A stretch of 64,000 nt of DNA, from the NCBI RefSeq assembly GCF_002749615.1, contig NZ_CP024201.1:186001-250000 (forward strand), read 5' to 3'. Below are positions 52,787 through 62,561 of this stretch, piece by piece. Below the pieces are notes generated by a model. It was given only the letters and a program-made list of their open reading frames with translations, was not told the origin of the DNA and did not search any database. This stretch comes from Caulobacter mirabilis. GTDB lineage: Bacteria; Pseudomonadota; Alphaproteobacteria; Caulobacterales; Caulobacteraceae. A program made the position numbers and the translations under genes. Within the stretch, counting starts at the first letter, position 1, and every line of letters starts with the position of its first letter.

Positions 52787-54718
52787 CTATTCGCCGAACA
52801 CCTTGCGCAGGAAGAGGATCTCCGCCTCACGTTGGGCGTCGATGTTCTGCTTCTTGCGGAAGCCGTGGCCTTCGTCCGCGGCGATCATGTACCAGACGTC
52901 ATTCCCCTGGCCGCGCACCTTGGCCACGATCTGCTCGGCCTCGGTCCAGGGCACGCGCGGGTCGTTCCGCCCCTGGATGACGAACAGCGGCTTGGTCATC
53001 TTCTGGGTCAGGTTCAGCGGCGAGATCTGGTCGAAGACGGCCTTCATCTTCGGATCCCGCTCGTCGCCATACTCCGCCCGGCGGTTGTCGCGACGATAGC
53101 CTTCCGTGTTCTGCAGGAAGGTGGTGAAGCTGGAGATGCCGACGATGTCGATCGCCCCGGCAAGGCGATCACTGTAGGCGGCCAGCGAAGCCAGGGTCAT
53201 GAAGCCGCCGTACGAGCCGCCGGTGACCACGACGCGATCCTTATCCAGGTCCGGCTGGGTCGCGATCCAGTCGAGCAGGGCGCCGATATCCTTGACGCTG
53301 TCCTGGCGCTTGGGTCCGTTGTCGAGCAGCAGGTAGGACTTGCCGTAGCCGTCGGAGCCGCGGACGTTCGGCACGATCACCGCCGCGCCCAGCTCCTTCA
53401 CCCAGAACTGCTGCCGCGTGTTGAACCCCGGGCGAGCCTGCGCCTCCGGGCCGCCGTGGATGTCGATGATCACCGGGCGTTTGCCGGGCGCGCCCTTCGG
53501 GCGATAGATCCAGGCGGGGACCTGCAGGCCGTCGAACGACTTCACACTGATCAGGGTCGGGTCGACCAGCGCCGCCGGGTCCAGGCCGCCGGTCTCGCTG
53601 GTGGTCCAGCGGGTCAGCACGCCGGCGGTCACCTCCCAGCTCCAGACGTCGGCGGGCGAGGTCGAGCTGTTGACGCCGATCGCCAGTTTCGAGCCGTCCG
53701 GCGAGAACTCCAGCGCGGTCAGCACCCCGACCGGCAGTTCGGGCTGGGGCAGCGCGCGACGGGTGACGAAGTCCTGGACCACGACCTTGGATCGGCCGCC
53801 CTCATTGACGCCGTAGGCCAGGACCCGGCCGTCCTTGCTGAGATCGAAGGACTCGATGTCCCACTTCAGGTCGGCCGGCGTGACGGCGGTCTTCCTGCCG
53901 CTGGCCAGATCGATCTCGACCAGCCGCTTGAACTCGCCGTCCTCGTCGCTGAGCACCAGCACGGCGCGGCCGTCCCGGGCGAAGGCGCCGCCGGCGTAGG
54001 CGATGGCGCGCTTGGAGTCGTTCAGCGGCTTCAGCGCGCCGGTCGTCAGGTCCAGCGTGAACAGCTTGCTGGCGGTCGAGGTGATGTAGCGTTGGACCAG
54101 CGCCATCCGGCCGTCGGGCGACATGGCGGTGATGTGGATCGCGCCCTCGCCCTCGAGGAGCACCCGGCGACTGGCGGGGTCGCCGACCGTCATGGCCATG
54201 ATGTCGTAGTTGCCGTCGCCCGGCGTGACGCGGCTCCAGTACAGCGTCTTGCCGTCCGGCGAGAAGGTGAAGCCCTCGTTGCGGGTCTTGGGCTCGGTCA
54301 CCGCAACCTCCGCTCCGGTCAGGCCGGCGAGGTAGCCCTGGAAGTACTCGTCGCCGCCGGTGTCCTTGGTGAACAGGAAGCTGTTCGTCCCGGGGCGGGC
54401 GAGCGCGCCGGGCACCGGCTCGTCGAAGAAGGTCAACTGGGTGCGAACGCCGCCCGGCGCGGCGACACGGTGCAACTGGTTGGTCTGGCCGAAGCGGGTG
54501 ACGATCAGCATCGAGCCGTCGTCCAGCCAGTCGGCGAAACTGGCCGGCCGGCTGTTCTGATAGCGGCGAAGTTCGTCGCGCAGCGCCGGCGGCGTCGCCG
54601 GCACGTTTTCGAGCGTCAGCGTCCCGGCGGTGCGTTTTTCGACGGGAGCGGATTGCGCTAGCGCGGGACTGGCGACGACCGCGACGGCGGCGGTGGCGAG
54701 CAGGAAACGGCGGATCAT
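52787..54718 (-). CDS. S9 family (prolyl oligopeptidase-type) peptidase, exported
   Basis: 643 residues from ATG 54718 with a signal peptide (FLLATAAVAVVASPALAQSA). An N-terminal beta-propeller (50-380: repeated FSPDGKTLYWSR, MSPDGRMALVQR, FSPDGSKLAIGV blades) gates an alpha/beta-hydrolase domain. The catalytic triad: Ser in VVTGGSYGGFMTLASL, Asp in VIQGRNDPRVPWTEAEQIV and His in IAADEGHGFRKKQN. It should cleave oligopeptides, probably in the periplasm. It begins 26 bases after the ABC ATPase stop on the same strand, so peptide cleavage and peptide uptake may be linked. Confidence 0.95.
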   Translation of the reverse strand: MIRRFLLATAAVAVVASPALAQSAPVEKRTAGTLTLENVPATPPALRDELRRYQNSRPASFADWLDDGSMLIVTRFGQTNQLHRVAAPGGVRTQLTFFDEPVPGALARPGTNSFLFTKDTGGDEYFQGYLAGLTGAEVAVTEPKTRNEGFTFSPDGKTLYWSRVTPGDGNYDIMAMTVGDPASRRVLLEGEGAIHITAMSPDGRMALVQRYITSTASKLFTLDLTTGALKPLNDSKRAIAYAGGAFARDGRAVLVLSDEDGEFKRLVEIDLASGRKTAVTPADLKWDIESFDLSKDGRVLAYGVNEGGRSKVVVQDFVTRRALPQPELPVGVLTALEFSPDGSKLAIGVNSSTSPADVWSWEVTAGVLTRWTTSETGGLDPAALVDPTLISVKSFDGLQVPAWIYRPKGAPGKRPVIIDIHGGPEAQARPGFNTRQQFWVKELGAAVIVPNVRGSDGYGKSYLLLDNGPKRQDSVKDIGALLDWIATQPDLDKDRVVVTGGSYGGFMTLASLAAYSDRLAGAIDIVGISSFTTFLQNTEGYRRDNRRAEYGDERDPKMKAVFDQISPLNLTQKMTKPLFVIQGRNDPRVPWTEAEQIVAKVRGQGNDVWYMIAADEGHGFRKKQNIDAQREAEILFLRKVFGE

Positions 54719-54744
54719 GGAACGGCCCCCATACATCTTGAACT

Positions 54745-56562
54745 TCAGGCGGGATCGAATTCGCTGACGAGGTGCCCGGGGGCCGCCTCCAGCAGCTTCG
54801 GAACATAGATCGGCGCCGCGGGATCGACCGGCAGGCGGGACGGCAGGAACCGCAGCGCGGCGCGCGGGTCCATCGGCGAGGCCGGCTCCCCTGTCAGCTT
54901 CACGCGCTCGCGGGCGCGTTCGACCGCCGGGTCGGGGATCGGCGCGGCGGAGAGCAGGGCGCGGGTGTAGGGGTGACGCGGGTTTTCGTAGAGCTGCGCG
55001 CGGTCGGCCTGTTCCATGACCCGGCCCAGGTAGAGCACCAGCACCCGGTGGCTGATCTCGCGCACCACCGCCAGATCGTGGCTGATGAACATCATGGCCA
55101 TGCCGAGCTGCTTCTGGAGATCGATCAGCAGGTCGATGATCTGCGCCCGGATCGAGACGTCCAGGGCGCTGACGGCCTCGTCGCAGATGACCAGCTTGGG
55201 CTGCAGGATCATCGCCCGGGCGATGCCCACCCGCTGATTCTGGCCGCCGCTCAGCTCGTGCGGATAGCGGTTGATCAGCGCCGGCGAGAGGCCGCACCGC
55301 TCCATCATCGTCGCCGCGGCCGTCTGTCGCTCGGCGCGGCTCATGCCAGGGCGGAAGATCGACAGCGGTTCGGCGATCGAGTCGCCGATCGGCGTGCGCG
55401 GGTCCAGGCTGGCCAGCGGATCCTGGAAGACGATCTGCAGATCCTGGCGAGCGTTGCGCATCGCCTCTCGGTCGGCGTGGGTGATGTCGCGGCCCATCAC
55501 CGTCACCGCACCGCCCAGTTCGCCGTTTCCCGGCGGCAGCAGGCGGAGCACGGCGCGGGCGAGGGTCGACTTGCCGCTGCCGCTTTCACCGACGACGCTG
55601 AGCGTCTCGCCCCGGCGAATACGGAAGTCGACGCCGTCCACGGCCCTGAGACTCCGTTTGCGGCCGAGCATGCCCTCACGGATGTCGAACCAGACCTTCA
55701 CGTCCCGGCCTTCCACGATCGTGGGCGCATCGGCGGCCACCGGCGTGATCGTCGGCCTGCCGCCGCGATCGTCGCGGTCCAGCCGGGGGATCGCCGCGAG
55801 CAGGTCGCGCGTATAGTCGGTCTCCGGCGCGGCGAATATCTCGCGCACGGGCCCCTCCTCGACGTAGGCGCCGTCCTTCATCACGCAGACGCGGTCGGCC
55901 AGACGGGCGATCACGCCCATGTCGTGGGTGATCAGCACCAGGGCCGCGCCGGTCTCGCGGACCAGATCGGCCATCAGGTCCAGGATTTCGGCCTGCACCG
56001 TCACGTCGAGCGCGGTGGTCGGCTCGTCGGCGATCAGCAGGCGCGGACCGCAGGCCATGGCCGCCGCGATCATCACCCGCTGACGCATGCCGCCGCTGAG
56101 CTCGTGCGGGTACTGTCGCATCCGGCGCTCCGGTTCCGGGATGCGGACCTTCTTCAGCCATTCCAGGGCGCGGGCGTTCGCCTCGGTCTTCGACAGGCCC
56201 AGGTGCAGCCGCAGCGGTTCGGCGATCTGTTCGCCGATGCGCACATGCGGGGTCAGGGCCGTCAGCGGGTCCTGGAAGATCATCGTCATCTTCGACCCGC
56301 GCAGCCTGTTCAGCCGGGCCGGCTTGAGACCCAGCAGCTCCTGCCCGTCGAGCCGGGCCGAGCCTTCCGCCCGGCCGTTGGCGGCGAGCAGGCCCATCAC
56401 CGTCATGAAGGTCTGGCTCTTGCCCGAGCCGCTCTCGCCGACCACGCCCAGGCATTCGCCGGCCGCGATCGAAAGGCTGACGCCCCGGACGGCTTCGACG
56501 ACTCCGTCGTGCGTCGAGAACCGGATCTTCAGGTTGTCGACGGCGAGGACGGGCTGGGACAA
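54745..56562 (-). CDS. Dual-domain ABC ATPase, dipeptide/oligopeptide type (DppDF fusion)
   Basis: 605 residues with two ATPase halves in one chain, like YejF/GsiA. Half 1: Walker [18 protein letters not shown], signature [18 protein letters not shown], Walker [14 protein letters not shown]. Half 2: [47 protein letters not shown] (Ala in place of the usual Pro). Each ends with the oligo_HPY-type region ([27 protein letters not shown]). No permease or binding-protein gene is next to it in the window, so its partners are elsewhere. It heads an apparent two-gene unit with the S9 peptidase. Confidence 0.93.
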   Translation of the reverse strand: MSQPVLAVDNLKIRFSTHDGVVEAVRGVSLSIAAGECLGVVGESGSGKSQTFMTVMGLLAANGRAEGSARLDGQELLGLKPARLNRLRGSKMTMIFQDPLTALTPHVRIGEQIAEPLRLHLGLSKTEANARALEWLKKVRIPEPERRMRQYPHELSGGMRQRVMIAAAMACGPRLLIADEPTTALDVTVQAEILDLMADLVRETGAALVLITHDMGVIARLADRVCVMKDGAYVEEGPVREIFAAPETDYTRDLLAAIPRLDRDDRGGRPTITPVAADAPTIVEGRDVKVWFDIREGMLGRKRSLRAVDGVDFRIRRGETLSVVGESGSGKSTLARAVLRLLPPGNGELGGAVTVMGRDITHADREAMRNARQDLQIVFQDPLASLDPRTPIGDSIAEPLSIFRPGMSRAERQTAAATMMERCGLSPALINRYPHELSGGQNQRVGIARAMILQPKLVICDEAVSALDVSIRAQIIDLLIDLQKQLGMAMMFISHDLAVVREISHRVLVLYLGRVMEQADRAQLYENPRHPYTRALLSAAPIPDPAVERARERVKLTGEPASPMDPRAALRFLPSRLPVDPAAPIYVPKLLEAAPGHLVSEFDPA

Positions 56563-56732
56563 GGAGAACTCGGAGATGGCCGGCGCGCGGGAACGGCGAC
56601 CTTAGCGATTACGCGGCCGGGCGCAAATCAGGCGGCCGGCGGGTCGAGTTGACAACCCGCGTCGCCTCCGGAACGTTCAAACGGGGCGGTCAAACGCAAC
56701 GGCCAAGGGCGGAGCGCCCCAGGGGGAAGAGC

Positions 56733-57626
56733 ATGAGAGGCATCTGGCGGCGACCGCCGCCGCCCGGGCGAGCGAGTTTCCGGGTTGAAGGATTTTCTCC
56801 ACCGCCGACGCCTGAACGACGGAGAGGCGCGCCGAAGGTCGTGATCGTCGCCAACGAGAAGGGCGGCGTCGGCAAATCCACGGTGTCGGCGCTCATTTCG
56901 ACGGCGATGATGTACCATGGCGCCCGGGTCGCGGTGATCGACGTCGACCTGCGCCAGCAGTCGCTCAGCCATTTCTTCGCGAACCGGCGGCGCTGGCTGC
57001 CGGCGGCCGGCGTCGATGCGCCGATCCCGCTGGAATACAAGCTGACCGAAGACACGGTCGCGCTGGCCGACGCCGATCCCGCGTCCATGGTCTCGGTGTT
57101 CGAGCGGGCGCTCGTCCTGGCGATGGAGGCGGCCGACGTCGTGGTCGTCGACACGCCCGGCGGGAACACGCCTCTTTCCAAGTCGGCGCATCTGCAGGCC
57201 GATCTGCTGGTCACGCCGATGAACGACAGCTTCGTCGACTTCGACATGCTCGGCGCGATTGACCCCGTGACGCTCAAGGTCCTTCGGCCCAGCGTCTATT
57301 CGAAGGTGGTGCACGACTCCAGGAAACGGCGGGCCGAGTATGGGCGGCAGCTGGACTGGGTGGTGCTGCGCAACCGTCTGGCGGCGACCGAGACCCGCAA
57401 CCGGGAACGCGTGGGGGCGGGGATCGAGGCGCTGGCGCAGCAGATCGGGTTCCGCGTGGCGCCCGGCCTTCGCGAGCGGGTCGCCTACCGGGAGATGTTC
57501 CCCTTCGGCCTGACCGTCGCCGACCTTTCCTTCGGATTGAGGCCGGCCGAGGTGTCGGTGCCGCGTCGGGCCGCCCAGGAGGAGGTCCGCGATCTGCTGA
57601 TCGCGCTCAGACTTATCGAAGGGTGA
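56733..57626 (+). CDS. MipZ-like ParA ATPase with N-terminal extension
   Basis: 297 residues from ATG 56733 (AGGGGGAAG upstream). Deviant Walker A: KVVIVANEKGGVGKSTVSAL; Walker A' VAVIDVDLRQQSLSHFF; Walker B VVVVDTPGGNTPLSKSAH. LLVTPMNDSFVDFDMLGAID followed by PVTLKVLRP, and LDWVVLRNRLAATETRNRER plus VAYREMFPFGLTVADLS, are characteristic of MipZ, the ATPase that positions FtsZ in Caulobacter. Unlike the MipZ I recall, there is a basic and proline-rich extension of about 35 residues (MRGIWRRPPPPGRASFRVEG). It may be mipZ itself or a second copy with a different polar task; the next gene is an envelope glycosyltransferase. Confidence 0.82.
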   Translation: MRGIWRRPPPPGRASFRVEGFSPPPTPERRRGAPKVVIVANEKGGVGKSTVSALISTAMMYHGARVAVIDVDLRQQSLSHFFANRRRWLPAAGVDAPIPLEYKLTEDTVALADADPASMVSVFERALVLAMEAADVVVVDTPGGNTPLSKSAHLQADLLVTPMNDSFVDFDMLGAIDPVTLKVLRPSVYSKVVHDSRKRRAEYGRQLDWVVLRNRLAATETRNRERVGAGIEALAQQIGFRVAPGLRERVAYREMFPFGLTVADLSFGLRPAEVSVPRRAAQEEVRDLLIALRLIEG

Positions 57627-57737
57627 GCGCAGCCGTCGCCGCTTAGCGATGCGTTCACCGTGATTCCTCACCGGGACTTAAGCTCGTTCGCCTAGGGTCG
57701 AAGTCGACGGGAAGGGCCCTGTCGGCGGAGAACTTGA

Positions 57738-58772
57738 ATGCGGATAGGCGAGGGAGGTCTGCGCGGCGACGCCGCGCCGCAGCCGCGCCGACCGTTCCGG
57801 CTCAAGCGCCGCCCGGAGGAGCGCGTGCGGCTTCTGGGCCAGACCATGGACATGGTGAAGGCGGAAGAAGTCCTGCACTTCGTCGCCAATCATGTCGCAC
57901 AGGGCAAGCGGGCGATCGTCGCCAACCACAATCTTCACAGCCTGGCGCTGCTTCGTGGCAGCCCCGAGCTTCAGGCCTTCTTCGACAAGGCCGATCTGGT
58001 CGAGATCGATTCGCGGCCGCTGCTTTTCTGGGCCAAGTTGACCGGCCGCAAGCGCGCGCAGGCCTTCCATCGCTGCACCTATCTCGACTGGCGCGACGAC
58101 TTCTGGGAGATCGCCCACGTCCATCGTTGGCGCGTCTTCTATCTGGGCGGCGCGCCGGGCGTGGCCGCGGCCGCCGCCGCCAATATCGGCAAGACGCGTC
58201 CCGGCGCCCGGATCGCGGTGCGGGACGGCTTTTTCGACATGACGCCCGGTTCCGCCGGAGCCCAGAGCGTGCTCGACGAGATCAACGCGTTTCGTCCGGA
58301 CGTCCTCATGGTGGGCATGGGCATGCCGCGCCAGGAGCTCTGGATTCACCGCCACTACGACCTTCTGACCCCTTGCGTCGTTCTGCCGGTCGGCGCGGCG
58401 TTCGACTACGAGGCGGGCGTCCAGCGCGCGGCGCCTCGCTGGATGGGGCGGTTGGGACTGGAGTGGCTCTTCCGGCTGGCGGCGGACCCCAAGCGCCTGT
58501 TCCATCGCTACTGCGTCGAGCCCTGGCTGTTGGTTGATCTGCTGGCGCGGGATCTGGTCGAGAGCCGGCCCGCACGGGCGTCCGAGCCCGAGCGCCGGCG
58601 CGTGCAGCTGCCCGATTCGCCTCGACGTCGTGCTTCGGATCTGCGGGGACAGGGTGAGGGGCCGTCGCCGGCCGATTCCTCGCCCGCCTCGAGGGTGGCG
58701 ATGATCGCGCCCAACGCGCCGCGGTCCGGGGCGCCTGAAAGCGGTGAACGGCCGTTGGCCGAACAGAGCTGA
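57738..58772 (+). CDS. WecG/TagA/CpsF family glycosyltransferase
   Basis: 344 residues; conserved part about 30-255. It transfers an N-acetyl-aminosugar from UDP-sugar to a lipid-linked intermediate in polysaccharide or teichoic-acid-type synthesis. Motifs: AIVANHNLHSLALLR (usually T-x-N), LVEIDSRPLLFWAKL, VLMVGMGMPRQELWIHRHY, LPVGAAFDYEAGVQRAAPRW and MGRLGLEWLFRLAADPKRLF. The C-terminal 85 residues are low-complexity and variable. It is 111 bases behind the MipZ-like gene and 82 before nadE. A polysaccharide export gene is 4.4 kb away, so a role in the same surface polymer is plausible. Confidence 0.9.
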   Translation: MRIGEGGLRGDAAPQPRRPFRLKRRPEERVRLLGQTMDMVKAEEVLHFVANHVAQGKRAIVANHNLHSLALLRGSPELQAFFDKADLVEIDSRPLLFWAKLTGRKRAQAFHRCTYLDWRDDFWEIAHVHRWRVFYLGGAPGVAAAAAANIGKTRPGARIAVRDGFFDMTPGSAGAQSVLDEINAFRPDVLMVGMGMPRQELWIHRHYDLLTPCVVLPVGAAFDYEAGVQRAAPRWMGRLGLEWLFRLAADPKRLFHRYCVEPWLLVDLLARDLVESRPARASEPERRRVQLPDSPRRRASDLRGQGEGPSPADSSPASRVAMIAPNAPRSGAPESGERPLAEQS

Positions 58773-58854
58773 CCCCCCACCGGCGACGTTTGCGGTATAG
58801 ACACCCTACATTGGTCTATGGGCCGTCCTTCGTCGGTCCCCTGGAAGGTCCTGG

Positions 58855-60912
58855 ATGTCGAACCGCGAGCCGTTTCCGTTCCTGTCGCCCTATCGGCACG
58901 GCTTCGTGCGCGTCGCGGCCTGCGTTCCGACCATCGCTCTGGCCGATCCCGCCGCGAACGCCGCCGAAACCCTGGCGCTGATCCGTCAGGGCCACGATCG
59001 CGGGGCGGCGCTGATGGTGTTCCCAGAGCTTGGGCTCAGCGGCTACTCGATCGACGACCTGCTGATGCAGGACGCGCTGTTGGATGCGGTCGAGAGCGCG
59101 ATCGAGACGCTGGTCGCGGCGAGTCGCGACCTTCGCCCCGTCTTCGCCGTGGGGGCGCCGCTGCGGTTCGAGGGACGTCTGTTCAATGCGGCGGTTGTCA
59201 TCCACGACGGCGAAATCCTGGGAGCGATACCCAAGACCTTCCTGCCCAATTATCGCGAGTACTATGAGCGGCGTTGGTTCGCGAGCGGCCTCGGCGTGAT
59301 CGGCCGCACGGCCCGAATCGCCGGGCGCGACGTTCCGTTCGGAACCGACCTGCTGTTCCGGTCGGAAGGAGATGCTCCGTTCACCTTCCACGCCGAGATC
59401 TGCGAGGATGTGTGGACGCCGCAGCCGCCCTCGACCCTGGCGGCGCTGGGCGGCGCCGAGATCCTGCTGAATCTGTCGGCCAGCAACATCGTCATCGGCA
59501 AGGCCGAGGCCCGGCGGCTGCTGTGCGCCTCCCAATCGATGCGTTGCCAGGCGGTCTACGCCTACTCGGCCGCGGGTGTCGGAGAGTCGACGACCGACAA
59601 CGCCTGGGACGGGCAGGCCTCGATCTTCGAGCTGGGCGAGCCGCTGGCGGAGAGCGAGCGCTTTCCCGCCGAGTCCACGCTGGCGCTGGTCGATGTCGAC
59701 CTTGGCCGGGTGCGTCAGGAGCGAATCCGCACCGGATCCTTCGGCGACAGCATCGCCAGCCGGCAGGCGGAAATGGGCTACCGCGTACAGAGCTTCACCT
59801 TCGCGGCGCCATCCGGGGAGCTTCCCCTGGAGCGCGCCGTCGACCGCTTCCCGTTCGTGCCGGACGACGAGACCCGGCTCGCAGAGAACTGCCATGAAGC
59901 CTACAACGTGCAGGCGCAGGGGCTGGCCCAGCGACTGAAGGCGACCGGCCTGTCGCGGCTGGTGATCGGCGTGTCGGGCGGCCTCGATTCGACCCAGGCG
60001 TTGCTCGTTTCGGCCAAGGTGATGGACATGCTCGGTCGGCCGCGCACGGACATCCTCGCCTTCACCATGCCGGGCTTCGGGACGTCCGAGCGAACCCGCG
60101 GCAACGCGTGGCAGCTGATGGAGGCCCTGGGCGTCACGGCCGCCGAGCTCGACATCCGACCGGCGGCCCGACAGATGCTGGCGGATCTCGATCACCCGTT
60201 CGGCCGCGGCGAGCCGGTCTACGACGTGACCTTCGAGAACGTTCAGGCCGGTCTGCGCACGGACTATCTGTTCCGCATCGCCAATCAGCGCGGCGGGCTG
60301 GTGGTCGGGACCGGAGACCTGTCCGAACTGGCGCTCGGCTGGTGCACCTACGGCGTCGGCGACCACATGAGTCACTACAACCCCAACGGGTCTGTGCCCA
60401 AGACGCTCATCCAGCATTTGATCCGGTTCGTCGCCCAGTCCGGAGAGGTTTCCGCCGGGGCGGAAAAGGTGTTGCGCGATATCCTCGCCACCGAAATTTC
60501 TCCCGAGCTGGTGCCGCCCGACTCAACTGGGGCGGGTCAGTCCACGGAGGCCGTCGTCGGTCCCTATGCCCTGCAGGACTTCAATCTCCATCACCTTGCG
60601 CGATTCGGCATGACGCCGTCGAAGATCGCCTATCTGGCGCTGGCCGCCTGGGGGGATTCCGAGCGCGGCGCCTGGCCGTCGGCCGTGCCCCGGGAGGAGC
60701 GGCGCGCCTATAACATCAATGAAATCAAAGGCTGGTTACGGGTTTTCCTGAAGCGCTTCTTCGCCAACCAGTTCAAGCGGTCCGCCGTGCCGAACGGCCC
60801 GAAGATCTCGTCGGGCGGCGCGCTCTCGCCGCGAGGGGATTGGCGGATGCCGTCCGACGCGAGGGTTTCGGCCTGGCTCAACGAGCTTGAGGGAAACGTT
60901 CCAGAAAGCTGA
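58855..60912 (+). CDS. nadE: Glutamine-dependent NAD+ synthetase
   Basis: 685 residues, two domains. The N-terminal nitrilase-like glutaminase holds Glu in [15 protein letters not shown], Lys in [16 protein letters not shown] and Cys in [14 protein letters not shown]. The C-terminal synthetase has the PP-loop [32 protein letters not shown], and [20 protein letters not shown]. It amidates deamido-NAD with ammonia channelled from glutamine. Full length for the long type found in actinobacteria and alphaproteobacteria. Confidence 0.97.
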   Translation: MSNREPFPFLSPYRHGFVRVAACVPTIALADPAANAAETLALIRQGHDRGAALMVFPELGLSGYSIDDLLMQDALLDAVESAIETLVAASRDLRPVFAVGAPLRFEGRLFNAAVVIHDGEILGAIPKTFLPNYREYYERRWFASGLGVIGRTARIAGRDVPFGTDLLFRSEGDAPFTFHAEICEDVWTPQPPSTLAALGGAEILLNLSASNIVIGKAEARRLLCASQSMRCQAVYAYSAAGVGESTTDNAWDGQASIFELGEPLAESERFPAESTLALVDVDLGRVRQERIRTGSFGDSIASRQAEMGYRVQSFTFAAPSGELPLERAVDRFPFVPDDETRLAENCHEAYNVQAQGLAQRLKATGLSRLVIGVSGGLDSTQALLVSAKVMDMLGRPRTDILAFTMPGFGTSERTRGNAWQLMEALGVTAAELDIRPAARQMLADLDHPFGRGEPVYDVTFENVQAGLRTDYLFRIANQRGGLVVGTGDLSELALGWCTYGVGDHMSHYNPNGSVPKTLIQHLIRFVAQSGEVSAGAEKVLRDILATEISPELVPPDSTGAGQSTEAVVGPYALQDFNLHHLARFGMTPSKIAYLALAAWGDSERGAWPSAVPREERRAYNINEIKGWLRVFLKRFFANQFKRSAVPNGPKISSGGALSPRGDWRMPSDARVSAWLNELEGNVPES

Positions 60913-61198
60913 TGCCCCTCTCATTGACCGTCCGGCGAGTGTCGTCGCAGGGTGGAAAGGCCAGGAGAGTTATTGTAGGGTCCGCGCTGTTTCGAGGGTC
61001 CGCTCTCTTTTCTGCGGAAACTTGAAACAACTGTGGAACCAATCCGGCGTAGATGCGTTTGTGCAGCGTCGTGAACGCCTATCCAGGCGCTCAGGCCGTT
61101 GGGGGGTTCCCCAAGATTACACCCAAGGGCGGTTCGCCGTCCGACACGTTCATCGATGCCAGGCGATTGGCGCAGGCACAACGAGTGAGGGGCTCAAC
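60913..61198. other. Gap before OmpA-like porin gene
   Basis: 286 bases with no supported gene. GGGTCCGC occurs twice (60978-60985 and 60997-61004), giving a short direct repeat of unknown role. The promoter of the porin gene should lie here; I cannot assign -35 and -10 boxes with confidence. Confidence 0.4.
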
Positions 61199-62257
61199 GT
61201 GAGAAAAAGAGCATTGATGCTGGGCGCCGTCCTGAGCGCCATGGCGCTGGCGCCGGCGGCGCAAGCGCAAGACTCGGGCTGGTATGGCGCTTTTGACATC
61301 GGCTACCATTGGTCGACCGTCGAGGTGGACACCGCCAAGCTCGGCAGCATTGGCGAACTGGATGTCGAAGACCTGGCCGGGTTTGCGCGTCTGGGCTACA
61401 AGCTCTCGCCGAACTGGCGGGTCGAGTTCGAAGCCGGCACGCGCCCGGGCGATGTGGATGAGAGCGGCGTCAACGGCCGTTTCCGCACCCACTCCTTCAT
61501 GGGCAACCTGATCTATGATTTCGACGCGTTCTCGCTGAAGCCGTTCGTCGGCGCCGGCGTCGGCGCCGCGCGCGGTCAGGCTGGTCTCCTGACCCCGAAC
61601 CCGTACGTCGTCGACACCGGCGACAGCGACACCACCTTCGCGTGGCAGCTGCTGGCCGGTCTGGCCTTCCCGCTGGGTGAAAACCTGCAGGGCGACCTGA
61701 CCTACCGCTACTTCAAGACGGCTGACTTCGACTTCGCCAGCGGCTCGTCGACGCTCGGCGGCGACCTGAGCGCGAGCGTCGAAGATCACTCGGTGACCTT
61801 CGGTCTGCGGTACACCTTCGGCGCTCCGCCGCCGCCGCCGCCGCCTCCCCCGCCGCCGCCGCCGCCGCCGCCTCCCCCGCCGCCTCCCCCGCCGCCGCCG
61901 CCTCCGCCGCCGCCGGCCTACGAGGCGCGTGAGTTCATCGTCTACTTCCCGTTCGATCAGTACATCCTGACGCCGGAAGCCCAGACGGTGGTGAATGAAG
62001 CGGCTCAGTACGCCTCGGCCGGCAACGCCACGCGCGTCGTGGTCGTCGGCCACACCGACTCGTCGGGCTCGCCCAAGTACAACGTCCGCCTGTCGGAACG
62101 TCGTGCGAAGGCCGTGGCCGACGCCCTGGTGGGCCAAGGCCTGAACGCCGGCGCCCTGCAGGTCGACTGGAAGGGTGAAACGGAACTGGCCGTGCCGACC
62201 GGCGACGGCGTGAAGGAACCGCTGAACCGCCGTTCGACGATCTCGATCAACTTCTGA
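61199..62257 (+). CDS. OmpA-family outer-membrane protein with polyproline linker
   Basis: 352 residues from GTG 61199 (GAGGGG eight bases upstream). Signal peptide cleaved near AAQAQDS. Residues 23-205 make an eight-stranded barrel (GWYGAFDIGYHWSTVEVD at the first strand, VTFGLRYTFGA at the last). A run of 30 prolines then bridges to the OmpA C-terminal domain: VYFPFDQYILTPEAQTVVNE, VVVVGHTDSSGSPKYNVRLS and RAKAVADALVGQGL with Asp and Arg for peptidoglycan binding; the chain ends STISINF. It resembles the OmpA2-type proteins of Caulobacter. A strong terminator follows. Confidence 0.94.
   Translation: MRKRALMLGAVLSAMALAPAAQAQDSGWYGAFDIGYHWSTVEVDTAKLGSIGELDVEDLAGFARLGYKLSPNWRVEFEAGTRPGDVDESGVNGRFRTHSFMGNLIYDFDAFSLKPFVGAGVGAARGQAGLLTPNPYVVDTGDSDTTFAWQLLAGLAFPLGENLQGDLTYRYFKTADFDFASGSSTLGGDLSASVEDHSVTFGLRYTFGAPPPPPPPPPPPPPPPPPPPPPPPPPPPPPPAYEAREFIVYFPFDQYILTPEAQTVVNEAAQYASAGNATRVVVVGHTDSSGSPKYNVRLSERRAKAVADALVGQGLNAGALQVDWKGETELAVPTGDGVKEPLNRRSTISINF
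61826..61915 (+). repeat. 30-codon proline tract (CCN)30 inside the OmpA gene
   Basis: Ninety bases of uninterrupted proline codons, mostly CCG with CCT-CCC interruptions at near-regular intervals. It encodes the rigid linker between barrel and wall-binding domain. Such trinucleotide runs change length by slippage in units of three, keeping frame. Confidence 0.95.
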
Positions 62258-62285
62258 TCCTGATCATCGGCTGCTAAGCCAAGCG

Positions 62286-62313
62286 AAGCCCCGGTCGAAA
62301 GGCCGGGGCTTTT
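62286..62313 (+). terminator. Rho-independent terminator after OmpA gene
   Basis: Stem AAGCCCCGG/CCGGGGCTT (62286-62294 with 62303-62311), loop TCGAAAGG, then TTTTGCTTTCT. Nine base pairs, G+C-rich, T run: a textbook terminator. Confidence 0.9.
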
Positions 62314-62561
62314 GCTTTCTGTTAGTAATCTTCCGGTTGCGCTCGGTGGCGATCTCGCTACAAATCGATCTGCTCGGGAGGAGGATTTCCTGAACGGCAA
62401 GTGACCGAAAATTACACTCTGTAGTCTTTTGGCCGCACCCCGTTCTTTTTTCTCGATCCGTTGCTTGAACTAGGGTTGCAGGCGTTTCGCAGGGGGGCTA
62501 TTGGTCTTCCTGACGCTCAGGCGCCGATGGCCCTTGCGTTGTAACAAGGATGAGGTGAGAC
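62314..62561 (+). other. Upstream region of the 79-residue protein
   Basis: With the terminator, the stretch 62258-62561 has no gene. TTTTCTCGATCCG and CTTGAACTAGGGTTGCAGG (around 62449-62480) could form part of a promoter. GATGAGGTGAGAC just before 62562 supplies the ribosome-binding site. Nothing else is recognised. Confidence 0.4.
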
